Below, piece after piece: positions 38,040 through 50,770 of a stretch of 64,000 bases of DNA. The stretch is taken from the NCBI GenBank assembly GCA_029379385.1, contig CM055610.1, positions 18,935,422-18,999,421 on the forward strand. The letters are read 5' to 3'. Source of the DNA: Quillaja saponaria. Its lineage: Eukaryota; Streptophyta; Magnoliopsida; Fabales; Quillajaceae. The translations under genes and the position numbers were made by a program. The number at the start of each line of letters is the position of its first letter. Positions within the stretch are counted from its first letter, which is position 1. The notes under the pieces were generated by a model. It saw only the letters and a list, made by a program, of their open reading frames with translations, had not been told where the DNA came from and searched no databases.

Positions 38040-39710
38040 TTGAATTCACTATCTAGGATGATATTTGCACATCTGTAATGACTTTTTTTATATATCGAAA
38101 GGACAAAGGTATCTGTTTTCTTCTGCCGTTTCTTTAAGAAGATTATACTAACTCTCAAGTATATTGCAACATTTTCTCCCAAGTTCTTCAACTTTCTTTG
38201 AAAGAGAGTCCTTTTACTTTTTTTTCTTTTTTTCCTTCTTGATGATGCAAAGCCTTTACTTGACTAGCATTCTAAGATTACTACGACTTTGTAAGTTTGA
38301 AAGAACCATCTTACCAACATAAAAATTTCATAAACCCCAAAACAAGAACCATTGGTCAACAAATTTCTTGCACTGAACCATATAGCCAATTGGCTTCCTT
38401 CAATTTTCTTGCATCTTTGAATTCTCTGTTACAGAATTATCTCTTATTTTTCAACTACCCAATATGGATTATTTCTCAATCAACGGTGGCATCTTCAATG
38501 AATTAACTAATGCTCCAAGAATATTTTGTAAAATGGATTTTTCTGACTAATGCTCCAAGAATATTTTGTAAGGTGTAATAAATATAGCTTTTGAAATTTG
38601 AAATATTCTAAAAGTTGTAAATTATTTATTATATAACACTGAAATTATGGTTAGTCACAATATTAAATTATATAATTTTTTTATATTTATTATTTTAATT
38701 AGTGTTGTAAGAGTATTTGTTTAAAATTAAGATTTAATAAATATACCTTTTGAAATTTAAAAAATTCAAAAGTAATAAATTATTTGTTACATATTTGTGA
38801 AACAATGGTAATCATATATGATACAAAATTTTTATATTTATTACCTTAACAATTGTTTTAAGAATATTTGTTAGAAAATTCTAAATAGGCTTTTTTTTTT
38901 TAAAAAAAAAAGAACACTTGATTAGGTGCAATAAATATGATTTTTAGTATTTGAAACATTCAAAAAATGGTAAATTATTAAAATCATAGTCAATACTACA
39001 ATAAATGATAAAATTTTCTAATATTTATCATCTCTTTAAAAAAATCTTAAATGAGTTTTTTTTTTTAACGAGAGAGCATTTGATAAGATGTAATACATAT
39101 GGTTTTTGGAATTTGAAATATTTCAAAAATTGTAAATTATTTATCACATAGAATAAAATCATGGCCAACCATAATATTAAATGGTACAAATTTTTTATAT
39201 TTATTACCTTAATAAGTTATCTAAGGGTTTTCACTAAAAAAATCATAAATGAGTTTTTCTAACGAGAGAACACTTGATAAAATGCAATACATATGATTTT
39301 GTAAATTTAAAACATTTCAAAAATAATAAATTATTTATTAATAATGATACAAAATTTTTATGTTTATTATGTTAACAAGTGTCTTAATGATATTGATTTC
39401 AATAATTCTTAGTAAATTATTAGCATATAAGTTAATTGCCAACAGCTTATCAGTTATCACTAGGAGATAAAGTAATTTTTCTTATAATGTTTTCACTTAA
39501 TTAATTATCATATTTAATATATTTTATTAAAAGCTAAATATTCTTGATATGGCAATAAATCAATATTTAGTATATCGATATTTGATATAATAATAACGCC
39601 ATCAAATACATAAAATTTAAGATAACTTATACAATACCCAGTCTAATTTGTTGAGTATTTAATACTCAACTAATGTGTATCATTCATACACTATCAATTG
39701 CATTTGACTG
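38040..39710. repeat. CWC22 3'-flank unit B, first copy
   Basis: The order 3' flank (GTCTAGGATGATATTTGCAC-like motif, GATGATGCAAAGCCTTTACT), satellite-like array, then a GGAGATAAAGTAATTTTTCT / ACTAATGTGTATC flank is repeated at 40085-42060. The first copy directly follows the CWC22 stop codon and so probably includes its 3' UTR. Confidence 0.75.
38510..39400. repeat. Satellite-like array of about 185-bp monomers, first block
   Basis: Four to five diverged monomers, recognisable by GAGTTTTTCTAACGAGAG, ACTTGATAAAATGCAATA, ATTTGAAATATTTC, GTAAATTATTTATTA and TATTTATTACCTTAACAAGT. Starts lie near 38530, 38700, 38890, 39053 and 39250, spaced about 160-200 bp. No coding capacity. Confidence 0.7.
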
Positions 39711-40084
39711 AATCACCCATCACTTGTGGCCATAGTTATCCCAATGCACACAAACTTTTGGGTGGCCCTTAGTTTTGAGTGAAAGCAAGAAGAACGGGAT
39801 ATTGTTTTGGTTACTTTATGCTTGTGTACTAACTTGGGAAAGACTTCTATTATTGTCTATTTACCTTCCTCTCTAATTTTCAATTATTCTAGAATATCCT
39901 TCCCACCTTTTGGCCTGTTGGCCACCCACAATAAGCCGCTAATCAACTCCACTAAAACGATTGAGGTCACTATGTTTTACCTAATTCGATATGTACATAT
40001 ATAAGAATACTTTCAACAAACTATTATAAGCAAAAGCATTCTTTCTTGACTAGTAGATAGTCTAAAGTTTTTGCGTTGTTGCCA

Positions 40085-42060
40085 GCAAATAAATAGAACT
40101 AATTTGAGGTCACTGTCTAGGATGATATTTGCACATCTGTAATGGCTATGGCTTTTGATACCTTCATTGATGCCAGCAAATGAATAGAACTAGTTTGAGG
40201 TCACTGTCTAGGATGATACTGGCACATGTGTAATGACTTTTATGTATCAAAAGGACAAAGATATCTGTTTTCTTTTGCCGTTTCTTTAAGAAGATCATAC
40301 CAACTCTTAAGTAGTTTGCAACATTTTCTTTCAAGTTCTTTTACTTGCATTGAAAGAGAGCCCTCTTACCTTTTTCTTCTTTTTTTTCCTTCTTGATGAT
40401 GCAAAGCCTTTACTTGACTAGCATTCTAAGATTACTACGACTTCATAAATTTGAAAGAATTATCTTACCAACATAAAAATATCATAAAACCCAAATAAGC
40501 ACCAATGGTCAACAAATTTCTGGCAATGTATATGATTTGGCTTCCTCTAGTTTTCTTGCATCTTTGAATTCTTTGTTACAGAATTGTCTCTAATTATTTC
40601 TCAACTACCCTATATGTTATTTCTCAATCAATAGTGACATCTTACATTTATTCTCTTATTAGTAAATGAATTTTTCTAAGTAGTGCCCAAAAAAATATTT
40701 GATAAGTCTAATAGATATAGTTTTTGAAATTTGAACCATTCTAAATATAGTAAATTATTTATTACACAACACGACAATTACAATAAATAATTCAATTTTT
40801 TTATATTTATAACTTTAATGAGTGCTCTAAGAGTACTAGTTAGAAAAATCTTAAATTTTTTTTTTTAAATGAGCGGGTAGTTGATAAGGTGCAAGACATA
40901 TGATTTTTGGAATTTGAAATATTTCAATAGTAGTAAATTATTTTGTTACACAATATTGAAATCATAGCCAACTTCTACAATAAATTATATAAAATTTCTA
41001 TATTTATCACTTTACAAGTGTCCTTAGGGCACTTGTTAAAAAAAATTAAAATGGATTTTTCTAACGAAAGAGTACTTGATAAGATGCAACACATATGATT
41101 TTTAGAATTTGAAACATTCAAAAAGTAGTAAATTATTTATTACAGAATACTGAAATCATAGCTAACCACTACAATAAATGATACAAAATTTTTATATTTA
41201 TCACTTTAACAAGTGCTGTAAGGTACTCATTAAAAAAATCATAAATGGGTAATCCTAAATGAGTTTTTCTATCAAGAGTAAACTTGATAAGGTGCAATAA
41301 GTATGATTTTTGAAATTTGAAATATTCAAAAAGTAGTAAATTATTTATTATAGAACACTAAAATTATGGCCAACTACTACAATAAATGATACAAAATTTT
41401 TATATTTATCACCTTAAAAAAAAATCCTAAATGTATTTTTCTAATGATAGGGCACTTGAATTAAGGTGCAATACATATATGATTTTTACAATTTGAAATA
41501 TTTCAAAAATAGTAAATTATTTATTACACATTACTAAAATCATAACAAATCAATACAATAAATGATATAAAGTTGTTATATTTATCACCTTTAGGGCACT
41601 CGTTTAAAAATTAAAAATGAGTTTTTCTACAAGAGAACTTGATAAAGTATAATAAATTTAAAATATTTCAAAAATAATAAATTATTTATTATATAACATT
41701 GTCAACCATTGTAATAAATATAACAAAATTTTTATATTTATTACTTTAACAAATGCGACACTTGTTAAAAAAATCTTCAGTAAATTATTAGATACAAGTT
41801 AATTTGCCATCACCTTATCCCCAGGAGATAAAGTAATTTTTCTTATATTGTTTTCACATTCTTCTCCAATTTTTCTTTTAAAACATATTCATGATATGGC
41901 AATATATTAATGTTTAGTATACCGATATTTGATATAACAATAACACAGTGAAATATATAAAACTTAAGGTGAGTTATACAATCTTGTTTGTTGGGTATTA
42001 ATACTCCACTAATGTGTATCTTTCATCCATCATTAATTCCATTTGAATGAATCACAACTA
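40085..42060. repeat. CWC22 3'-flank unit B, second copy
   Basis: A tandem repeat of 38040-39710 in the same order and orientation, so the 3' flank of CWC22 is present three times in the window (also after the pseudogene at 17190-17720). A sub-repeat of about 91 bp (starts 40092 and 40183, TTTGAGGTCACTGTCTAGGA) occurs twice here. A similar two-unit form occurs at 17190-17320, but only one unit follows the intact gene. Confidence 0.75.
40660..41790. repeat. Satellite-like array of about 185-bp monomers, second block
   Basis: Six monomers with the same motifs as the first block, starting near 40670, 40853, 41051, 41261, 41431 and 41620 (170-210 bp apart). It is better preserved than the first block. 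Confidence 0.7.
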
Positions 42061-44867
42061 GTTATTTCTCTTAACCAATTACCTAAACTGTTGAAAAAAT
42101 ATAATAATTATGTTTGACCACAAAATGTATTTAATTTTTATCTGAACTACAATCAGGCCACAACCAAGAGGTCAATTTTTTCTTCTCAATCTTGTGTCAG
42201 TAACATGTACATGACATATATCTTAGATATCCATTTTTCCTTAATCCCAGTTCCTAAATCCTACTCATTCCCATTTCTCTAGTCATCTTGCTGGCCATGC
42301 CATCCCGGCTTTTTTCTGCAGCTCCACCACCATCCACTGTCTTTATTGACCCACTTCCACCGGCCATGCAATCGTCCTCTGTACAAAGGCGTTTCTCAAC
42401 TGCCATTGTTACGGGTCTGATCAATTTCAGGTTTGTGCTTATCATGCGATTTGATGTGAGGGAAGCTGTGGGGTGTAATAGTTAACTAATACAACAGTTA
42501 AATTGATGCAAAACATAAATACATGTGAAAATCTAATTCCCAAGTATTTTTCAAGTTTGCTTGTACTAATAATCGTAAGTAATATTGAGACATGACTTAT
42601 TTATATTGTGACATTTAATAAAAAAAATAGACACTGAATACTCCATTTTCTATTTTTGAAAATGGATATAATTTTTGAGAGTGAATACGACATGGTCCAT
42701 TAAATTTTTTTTATTTTATTGTTTGTGATTGAATAGTCTACCAAAACTTAAAATTTTCTAACAAATTAGTCCAAACATTATGTATACCTTACATAATTCT
42801 CATATTAAACATATGAGATTTAAAACACCTTATACATAAACATGTGATGCTTGAATAATTTACTTTATCTTTGCATACCAAATTAATATCTACAAATTAA
42901 AAGATGGATTAATTATAATTAACCTACTTTTTATTTCGAATAATTAAAGGCTTAAGAATTGTGTGGCCTTAGCCATAGAGAAAGGAAAATATTCTAAAAT
43001 TTAGAACAAAAAACTGAATAATTGACAAAGAGAGTAGAAATTATGTGCATTATAATTGTGATGACAGCAAACTGTGATTAGTCCTTGTTGAATTTTCTTA
43101 ACGGGTCACGGGTGGGCCCATATGAGTATATGTGATATATATCACAAGATGTGCAATATTTTTCTGTTGAACACATCATCTAAGAAACATGTTACTTGCT
43201 TGTGTTTTTTTTAACCTAAATCATCAAAAACTTTAGTAAAGAGTTAGATGAGATGAAAATTTGGTTAAGGTTGAATAAAACCTTTTTTGTCCCTGATCTA
43301 TTCACAGTTAATAGTTAATTACCGAATCAAAGATTAGAGTTAGTTATTTTCATCTAGATGTTTGCTTTCACTCAATCCTAGTTTCATAGTCAAATGGCAT
43401 TCAGATATAATATTATCTCATATCATTTTAAGAATTAGAATTCCTCGTATTAAAAATTAATTGTTCGTGTGACATATTTTAATTTGTAAAATTATTTTTA
43501 TTGTTTCTTTTTTTAAAAAAAATGACTTAATTGTGTTTTTAGTTCTTAATCGAGAATTCAATTTTTATCTTTATATTTCAAGAAGTTAAAATATCATTAG
43601 TTTTAAAAACTATATAATATGATTTTTAATGTAACCTTTTGATAGATTTAACTGATGTGTCAAATAATATATTATATAACTTATTTATTTATTATAATAT
43701 CTGTTTAATACGTTACTTTCAGTCAAGTTAAATTTGACAAAAAATTACCATATAAATTATATAAAATTATTTTCAAAACTTTGACATTTAATTAAACTTT
43801 TGAAATGTAAGAATAAAATTAAATTTTGGATCAAATTATTTTGAGCTGAAAATGTAATTTAGCCAAAGAGAAAAAAAAAACTTAATTTGAGGATAGAATT
43901 TTTATTGTTTTTTAACCAAATTCTGATAAATACAAATAAAATAGTAGGGGATTATCAAATCCCGATATCAAAGGATTACTTTTTCGAAGTGATGTTTTTT
44001 CTGTTGTACAAAATGAAAATTATTCAATTTTCAATTTTCAATTTTCATGTTATTGCTAAAACAGTTTAGGCGAAGCTGGTGCGAGAATATGGCGATTAAC
44101 TCAAATTTCCAAGCTTTTTCAATGGCATTTGACTCGTTTCAGTGGTTTTCTACTCAATTTCTCCTCCACAAACAAACAAACAAACAAAATATTCGCAAGC
44201 TGTTTTTATAGCTACAGATGGCCTCAGAATCCTCAAGTTCCGAGCCTCTGTTGGTCAAATCCCCCCACCGAAGGCGACATCCTATCGTGATTCATACCTG
44301 TCTTCATCCTCTTTTTTTCTTTGATTTTATCTCATATATATATGATATTTACAGTATGTAATTAGTTGTTTGAAATTTATTTATTTGTGGATATTATTCC
44401 ATAATTATTTTACACGAAATCAATTTCTTACCTTCCACGATATGGTTTTGGATAGAGTTTTTTTTTTGGCAAGTTTTTGGATAGAGTTTCAATTGCTGGA
44501 GTTTAGCTTCTTTGTTGAGAGTGTGAGTGTATATATAGTCCCAGATGTAACTGCTTTATAATCATTCATATCTCGTCTTGTGTGACCCTCCCTCATGGAA
44601 GTTGAGCTCAGTGTGTGTTTTTCTCATTCTGCTATCTTAAAAGTTCAATGAGTTTAGATTCTTTTGTTTTATCTCTAGTTAAATGCTTTTATACTGTTTA
44701 GTTGAATTGGTACACAAAAGTGTCTGCTTTTCATTTCTTGATTTCTGAATTCCCAGTCAATTCAGTTGAACTTGAACTGGGTTAGGAGGGTTTTTAAATT
44801 TTGATCTTTGTTTTACTTATTTTGACTCAAATTGTGGGTGTTTCTAGACAGAAGTTTCATAAGAAAG
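42061..44867. other. Intergenic region upstream of the arabinofuranosidase gene
   Basis: No convincing gene was found. Overlapping ORFs on both strands near 42254-42485 have no recognisable family. A candidate MITE lies at about 43513-43865. The last several hundred bases presumably hold promoter and 5' UTR. Confidence 0.5.
43513..43865. mobile_element. Candidate MITE related to the one at 1741-2089
   Basis: The left end, GACTTAATTGTGTTTTTAG, is an imperfect inverse of the right end (reverse complement GGCTAAATTACATTTTCAG), about 350 bp apart. The AT-rich interior shares the TTAACTTGA/TGACA style of the 1741-2089 element. No coding capacity; no clear target-site duplication. Confidence 0.4.
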
Positions 44868-47800
44868 ATGGGTCTTCATTTGTTTAGAATGTTGGTTTCA
44901 TTTGTTGTCTTTTTCTCATGGGGTTATGTTATGAGTAAGGAGTGTACAAACATTCCTACTCAGCTTTCATCACATACTGTTCGATACGAGCTCTTATCAT
45001 CAAAAAATGAGACTTGGAGAGAAGAGATGTTCTCACATTATCATTTGACACCAACTGATGATTCTGCTTGGTTAAATTTGCTTCCAAGGAAGATGTTGAA
45101 AGAAGAAGATAGATATGATTGGGAATTGATGTATAAGAAATTTAAGACTATGGGTGGCGTAGAAGGGCCTGGAGATTTTCTTACAGAAGTGTCCTTGCAT
45201 GATGTAAGATTGGATTTGAATTCAATACATGGTCGGGCACAGCAGACAAATTTAGAGTATCTTTTGATGTTAGACGTGGATAGGTTAGTTTGGAGCTTTA
45301 GGAAGACTGCTGGCTTGCCAACTCCTGGGAAAGCATATGGAGGGTGGGAGAGTGCAAGTAATGAGCTTCGGGGTCACTTTGTAGGTTAGTTTATTTAACA
45401 TTTGTTTTTTTCGCTAATTGATCATACTTATCATGGACTTTTTTTTTTTATTATCAAAACTGTGGTTTCAACTCTTAAAGTTAACTTATCTTTAATCATA
45501 TTTTCCTTTAATGGTAGTCTATGAAAAGTGAATGTGATGTCAATATAATGGCTCAATCAGACCATTCATGCCATTAGTATAACTTTAGTTTTCGCTTTCT
45601 GTTCTTTGTGGAATGACTCAATCGATTCTGAAATTTAAACTTCATACTTTCTTCTGGTATTTGAGCTTTTCATGTTATGTATGGATTGAATGGTCCTGTC
45701 ATGTTTGGAATGTACTTATGATTGTAATTATTTTCAACTTCAATGTTTTGTGTTTCTAGTTTTGTGTGAATCGTGAAAATTGTTTGCTTTTTCCATTTTG
45801 AAGGGCATTACTTAAGTGCATCAGCTCAAATGTGGGCCAGTACTCACAATGATAGCCTCAAAGAGAAAATGTCAGGGGTAGTTTCAATTCTGTCTGCTTG
45901 TCAGAAGAAAATGGGTACAGGGTATCTTTCTGCATTTCCATCTGAGGAGTTTGATCGTTTTGAAGCAATTAAACCGGTTTGGGCTCCATATTACACCATT
46001 CACAAGGTATGGCCGACTTAAGTTTTCTCTCTGCAGTTCATTAGCCATCAGATTATGAGCTTTCAACTAGTTAACTTCAACAGATCTTGGCTGGTCTGTT
46101 GGATCAACATACTATAGCTGGGAATCCTCAAGCTTTGGAGATGGTAACATGGATGGTTTCATACTTCTACAACCGTGTGCAGAACGTGATTGCTAAGTAC
46201 ACTGTAGAGAGACACTATGTTTCACTTAATGAGGAAACTGGCGGAATGAATGACGTTCTCTACAGATTATACAGCATAACGGTGGGGTTACTTGTCTATG
46301 TGGTTCCGCTGACTTCTCTCTTTACTTATATTGTATCTTTTTAGATGTCATGGGGATATGGAAAATCTTTGAAATTCCAAATTCGTTTTTGTTTTACTAA
46401 ACCCAACTTCTTGATGTTTATCATGTAATATCTTGTGCAATGAGTATTCTCTTAACGAAACCTATCTCATATGGTGATGTAAGTACACAGTCACTCTGAA
46501 AAAATAAGTTTTGCAAATCCAATGAACTTGATAGACAATGGTTTGGTGATTTATCTAGATTCTAGACGCATTAAGTACTAGGTAGCATATCATTTTCTTA
46601 AATGTGGTTGTAGTTAATTGATGATTCGATGTAAGCCTTTCTCGTTATTGTATGTAGGGAGATACAAAGCATCTCTTATTGGCTCACCTCTTTGACAAGC
46701 CTTGCTTTTTAGGATTGCTTGCAGTGCAGGTAATCATTGTCTTTGTTCATTATATAGGTTCCCTCTTCATGTCAATTAATTTTTTTTTGTTTTTATTTTG
46801 TCCTGATAATTTTTTTCCATACTTCTGAAGAACAAAACAATTTCTGAACCCTACATTTTCATGAAAACTTGTCCTACCGCATTTTTCCAACTCTATTTAC
46901 AACCATGATAACTTTTTTATTTATAATGGTAATGCTATGTATACTACGAAAAGTGCTAGGTGAACCAAAATGGGTCCCACCTTTTACTAAAAGCTTCACA
47001 TTTTTGTTTACTTTTTTTTTTTTTTAAATAATTCACTTTTTGTTCACCTAGTGGTTTTGGGTAGTATAAATAGCAACACCCTTTTATAAAATGCTGCTTA
47101 CTGCAGATATTTATAAATCCACACACATTTAGGTAATATATATATATATATATTCTAAGATCAATGGAGAACTCTTGATGAAATGGTATTGTTTTGCTCC
47201 ATAATTTATGGAGATTTTGTGATTAAACTCTTGGTCACATTAGTTGATCAAAGTTGTATACTTATTTGTAAAGTTCAAGTAGTGTGCACATCCAAAAAGG
47301 TAACACGGAGCCAAGCAAAAGAGATGGGGGGCATATTCATTCTAGACGTAAGCACATGCAACTCTACTGCTTGGCTCATATTTTGTCTCAACTCTCAATC
47401 AAAGAAAATTGGAGTGTATGAAAAATTAATTACTAACCAAATTTAGGTACATTTTTTTTATTAACGGACAAGAAACTAAATACAGATAGGTTATTTGGAA
47501 TGTAAAATGAATAGAGATGCAATATTTTGCTCATTTCTTGGCATAGCTTTCAGAATCAGATATTAAGATTTTGAGCTTCTTCCCAAGTAATTCATATGTA
47601 TTTAAGATTCTAATTTTATTTTATTTCCTTTCCACGACAAGCTTTATCTCAGAAAACTTTTGCCTGTAGGCTGATGACATATCCCAATATCATACCAATA
47701 CACATATCCCAATTGTTATTGGAACTCAGTTGCGGTATGAAGTCACAGGCGATCCACTTTATAAGGTAAGTTGCTATGTATTAGTTACAGATCATCTTTG

Positions 47801-50770
47801 TAATGCTCCATAGAATTTGAAATTGATTGTTTCTTGTTTAATCTTTGTTTGTTACCTTTTCATTGGAAGTATACTTAATGACAAAAGATAATTGCTAAGC
47901 GTGGTGAGCTTTTAATTGTTTTGTTGTGCCAGGATGTAGGAAAATTCTTTATGGACATTGTAAACTCTTCCCATAGTTATGCAACGGGAGGAACATCAGT
48001 CAGAGAGTTTTGGTACTGTGTTGAGGATATTTTTAAGTTTTACTTTCAGTTCATTCACATATACTAGTCTTCCTACCTCCTTCATGTGCTTAGTTGAAAC
48101 TGGTAGATATGTTTACACTCTTTTCCTGTATCCCTGTAATTTCTCTGTCATTTTTGAGCAGGTCAGACCCAAAAAGATTGGCCAGCACTCTAGAGACTGA
48201 GAGTGAAGAGTCGTGCACGACTTATAACATGCTCAAGGTATGGCCAGTATCTTCTGGTGGCTGATGATGGAATCCTTAATTAGAGTTTTGTATATCAATG
48301 TACGGATGTTTTCATCATAGGATGGATATCCTTTTAAAAATTAAGGTTCTCATTTTGAAGTGCAGTGGGCTGTGGGGAGACATATTATTATCGTACATGG
48401 AGCATATTTATATATATATATACATACATTATTCTAATAGATACGTTTATTTTATTGCTAATCAAGATCTAAATTGAGGAAAGCATTGCAACATTTTGTG
48501 TCATGTTACCCTAGTATTTCCATACAAGTTGGTGCTACAAGCCAAAAGTCAGTGCTGATAAAAGATTTTCCATGCTGATGATTTCCAAGGTTTCCCGCCA
48601 CCTATTCAGATGGACCAAGGAAGTAGCATATGCAGATTATTATGAGCGTGCCTTAACAAACGGTGTGCTAAGCATCCAAAGAGGAACAGAGCCAGGAGTC
48701 ATGATATACATGCTACCCCAAGTCCCTGGGGGTTCTAAGGCTAAAAGTTACCATGGATGGGGAACAAAGTTTGATTCTTTTTGGTGCTGCTACGGAACAG
48801 GTACATAATTTATTTTACCATATTTCTTCAAAATCACAAGTTTCACTACAATCTTTCTCAACTTCATTATGTACTATAAGTTATTCAGAGTTGATATAGC
48901 TGCTTTTCTCTCGATATTGCTCTTATAACTGTTCTGTGGCAATCCTGATTTCTTTTTATTGCCTTTTTTAGGAATTGAATCATTCTCAAAGCTGGGAGAT
49001 TCCATATATTTTGAAGATGGAAAAGTTCCTGCTCTTTACATCATCCAATATATTTCAAGCTCACTTAACTGGAACTCTGGTCAAATTGTGCTAAATCAAA
49101 CAGTAGATCCTGTTGTCTCATGGGACCCTTACCTTCGAGTCATGATTTCTTTGACTAAGGTACTTGTTACACTAAGTTATGAGTCCCATATTATCTTGTT
49201 AGAAAACTGCATATGGCAGCATGGAGATTTAGAGTAAATTATATGCTCTAGTAACTCTTGAATGAATACTGCCTATCTTGTTTTGGAAACCAACAATATG
49301 AACCATCCACCATAGGGATGAGAGTTGGAACTTGATATGTAACATAAATTGTACAGAGTTTTAGTTTATTGAACGTGCCAAATATTAAAGGATATATTAT
49401 ACACATGCACGTATTTGTTGTATTATAGAAGTATTGAGAATGGTGTATATGCAGGGGACAAGTAAATCATCTACTTTGAACTTACGAATACCTGTTTGGA
49501 CACATTTGGATGGTGCCAAGGCAACATTAAATGCTCAAAGTTTGACTATACCATCTCCAGGTTTGAACAACAATCATTTTTTTTTTCCCCACTCTTTCCA
49601 CTTTCCACCTTAGTTCTGCAACTGAAGTTCGCATTTTCGTTAAGTCTCCTTCTTCCTCTGCAATATGAATAATAAATTATTTTAACATGATGAGATGCAA
49701 AGGGAACTTGAAACTTAGTTTGCATTTTCTTCACAACTTAATTGGTTTTCTACTTTCTGATGCAGGAACTTTTCTATCCATCACCCGAAACTGGAGCCCT
49801 GGTGACACGCTGACCCTTCAGCTGCCCATTATCCTACGAATGGAGCCTATACAAGGTAGCTTCTTTAAATAATTTATGAATCCAATCATGATATATGCCA
49901 GTAACTAGTAAAACAATCATTTAGTATTTATTTGTAATGAAAAGAAAAAAAGTATTATGTCATGAAGAAGTAGTTATCATTATTGGTAAATAACTGACAT
50001 GCCTTCATGAATAAAATTCAGATGACAGGCCTGAATATGCTTCAATTCAGGCAATTCTCTACGGTCCTTTTCTACTTGTGGGTCATACCAGTGGTGACTG
50101 GGACATCAAAACTGGGTCAGCTAACTCTGTTGCAGACTGGATTACTCCAATCCCTTCCGATTACAACAAATATCTGGTTTCTTTTTCCCAAGGGTCTGGA
50201 GAATCAGCATTTTTCTTCACAAACTTAAACCAATCTATCACAATGGAAAAGTTACCTGAACCTGGCACTGACTCTTCGCTCCATGCTACTTTTAGACTTG
50301 TCTTAGACGGTTCTTCTTCTGCAAAGTTTTCAACATTGAGAGATGCCGTTAGTAAATCAGTGATGTTAGAACCATATGATTTCCCTGGGATGCTTGTGGC
50401 ACAGCAGGGTACAGAGAAAGGCCTTGTACTTGCAGATTCCTCTAGTGATCAGGCCTCCTTTACTTTCCGATTGGTTGCAGGACTGGATGGAAGGAATGGA
50501 ACTGTATCCTTAGAATCAGAAAGCAATAATGGCTGCTTTTTGTATAGTGGCTTCAACTACAAGTCTAGCACAGGTGTAAAACTCAGCTGCAAGTCGAAGT
50601 CATCTGATCCTGCATTTGACCAGGCAGCAAGTTTTACGATGAGAGAGGGGTTCAGTGAGTATCATCCTATCAGCTTTGTAGCCAAAGGGGCAAGGAGGAA
50701 TTTTCTCCTGGCACCGTTGCTCAACTTGAGAGATGAATCTTATACTACTTATTTCAACATTCAAGCTTAG
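44868..50770 (+). CDS. DUF1680 / GH127-type beta-L-arabinofuranosidase-like secreted protein
   Basis: Twelve predicted exons: 44868-45384, 45804-46006, 46084-46281, 46658-46729, 47670-47765, 47933-48012, 48162-48237, 48590-48800, 48972-49159, 49455-49560, 49766-49855 and 50022-50770. They give 861 intact residues. A hydrophobic signal peptide (MLVSFVVFFSWGYVMS) suggests export to the cell wall or secretory pathway. The (alpha/alpha)6-barrel region has family motifs such as GHYLSASAQMWAS and TGGMNDVLYRLY. Residues matching the zinc-thiolate site of bacterial HypBA1 are present at similar spacing: Glu387 (VREFW, acid/base), Glu405 and Cys407 (ESC), and Cys480-Cys481 (FWCCYGTG), where the first Cys would be the nucleophile. 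The C-terminal about 250 residues, encoded by the last exon, form a beta-rich AbfB-like region. The family removes L-arabinofuranose from glycans or hydroxyproline-rich glycoproteins. The exact substrate is inferred. It most resembles Arabidopsis At5g12950/At5g12960. Confidence 0.9.
46928..47091. mobile_element. Short MITE in intron 4 of the GH127-like gene
   Basis: The left end, GGTAATGCTATGTATACTAC followed by AAGTGCTAGGTGAACC, is an imperfect inverse of the right end (reverse complement GGGTGTTGCTATTTATACTA, then CCACTAGGTGAAC). The terminal repeats are about 37 bp and the element about 164 bp. The flanks share a TTTATAA-like sequence but no exact duplication. Confidence 0.6.

Larger units (their letters stand above)
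29412..38510. repeat. Segmental duplication block A, right copy (intact CWC22 and flanks)
   Basis: Co-linear with 9481-17730. The upstream part, 29412-31680, has no gene. It carries a SINE-like tail in reverse orientation (AACAACAACAACAAGCCTTA near 30412), an AT microsatellite at about 31060-31082 and a CT run near 31124-31136. An extra stretch of about 270 bp at roughly 32100-32370 in the 5' intron is absent from the left copy. Confidence 0.85.

Noticed and set aside
38510..41790. CRISPR-like array
   Set aside because: The repeats are about 185 bp, diverged and without unique spacers, in a plant nuclear context; this is a satellite-type tandem repeat.
42254..42485. Overlapping ORFs on both strands upstream of the GH127-like gene
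   Set aside because: Short, no recognisable motif on either strand, and no neighbouring exons; possibly a relic, but unsupported.
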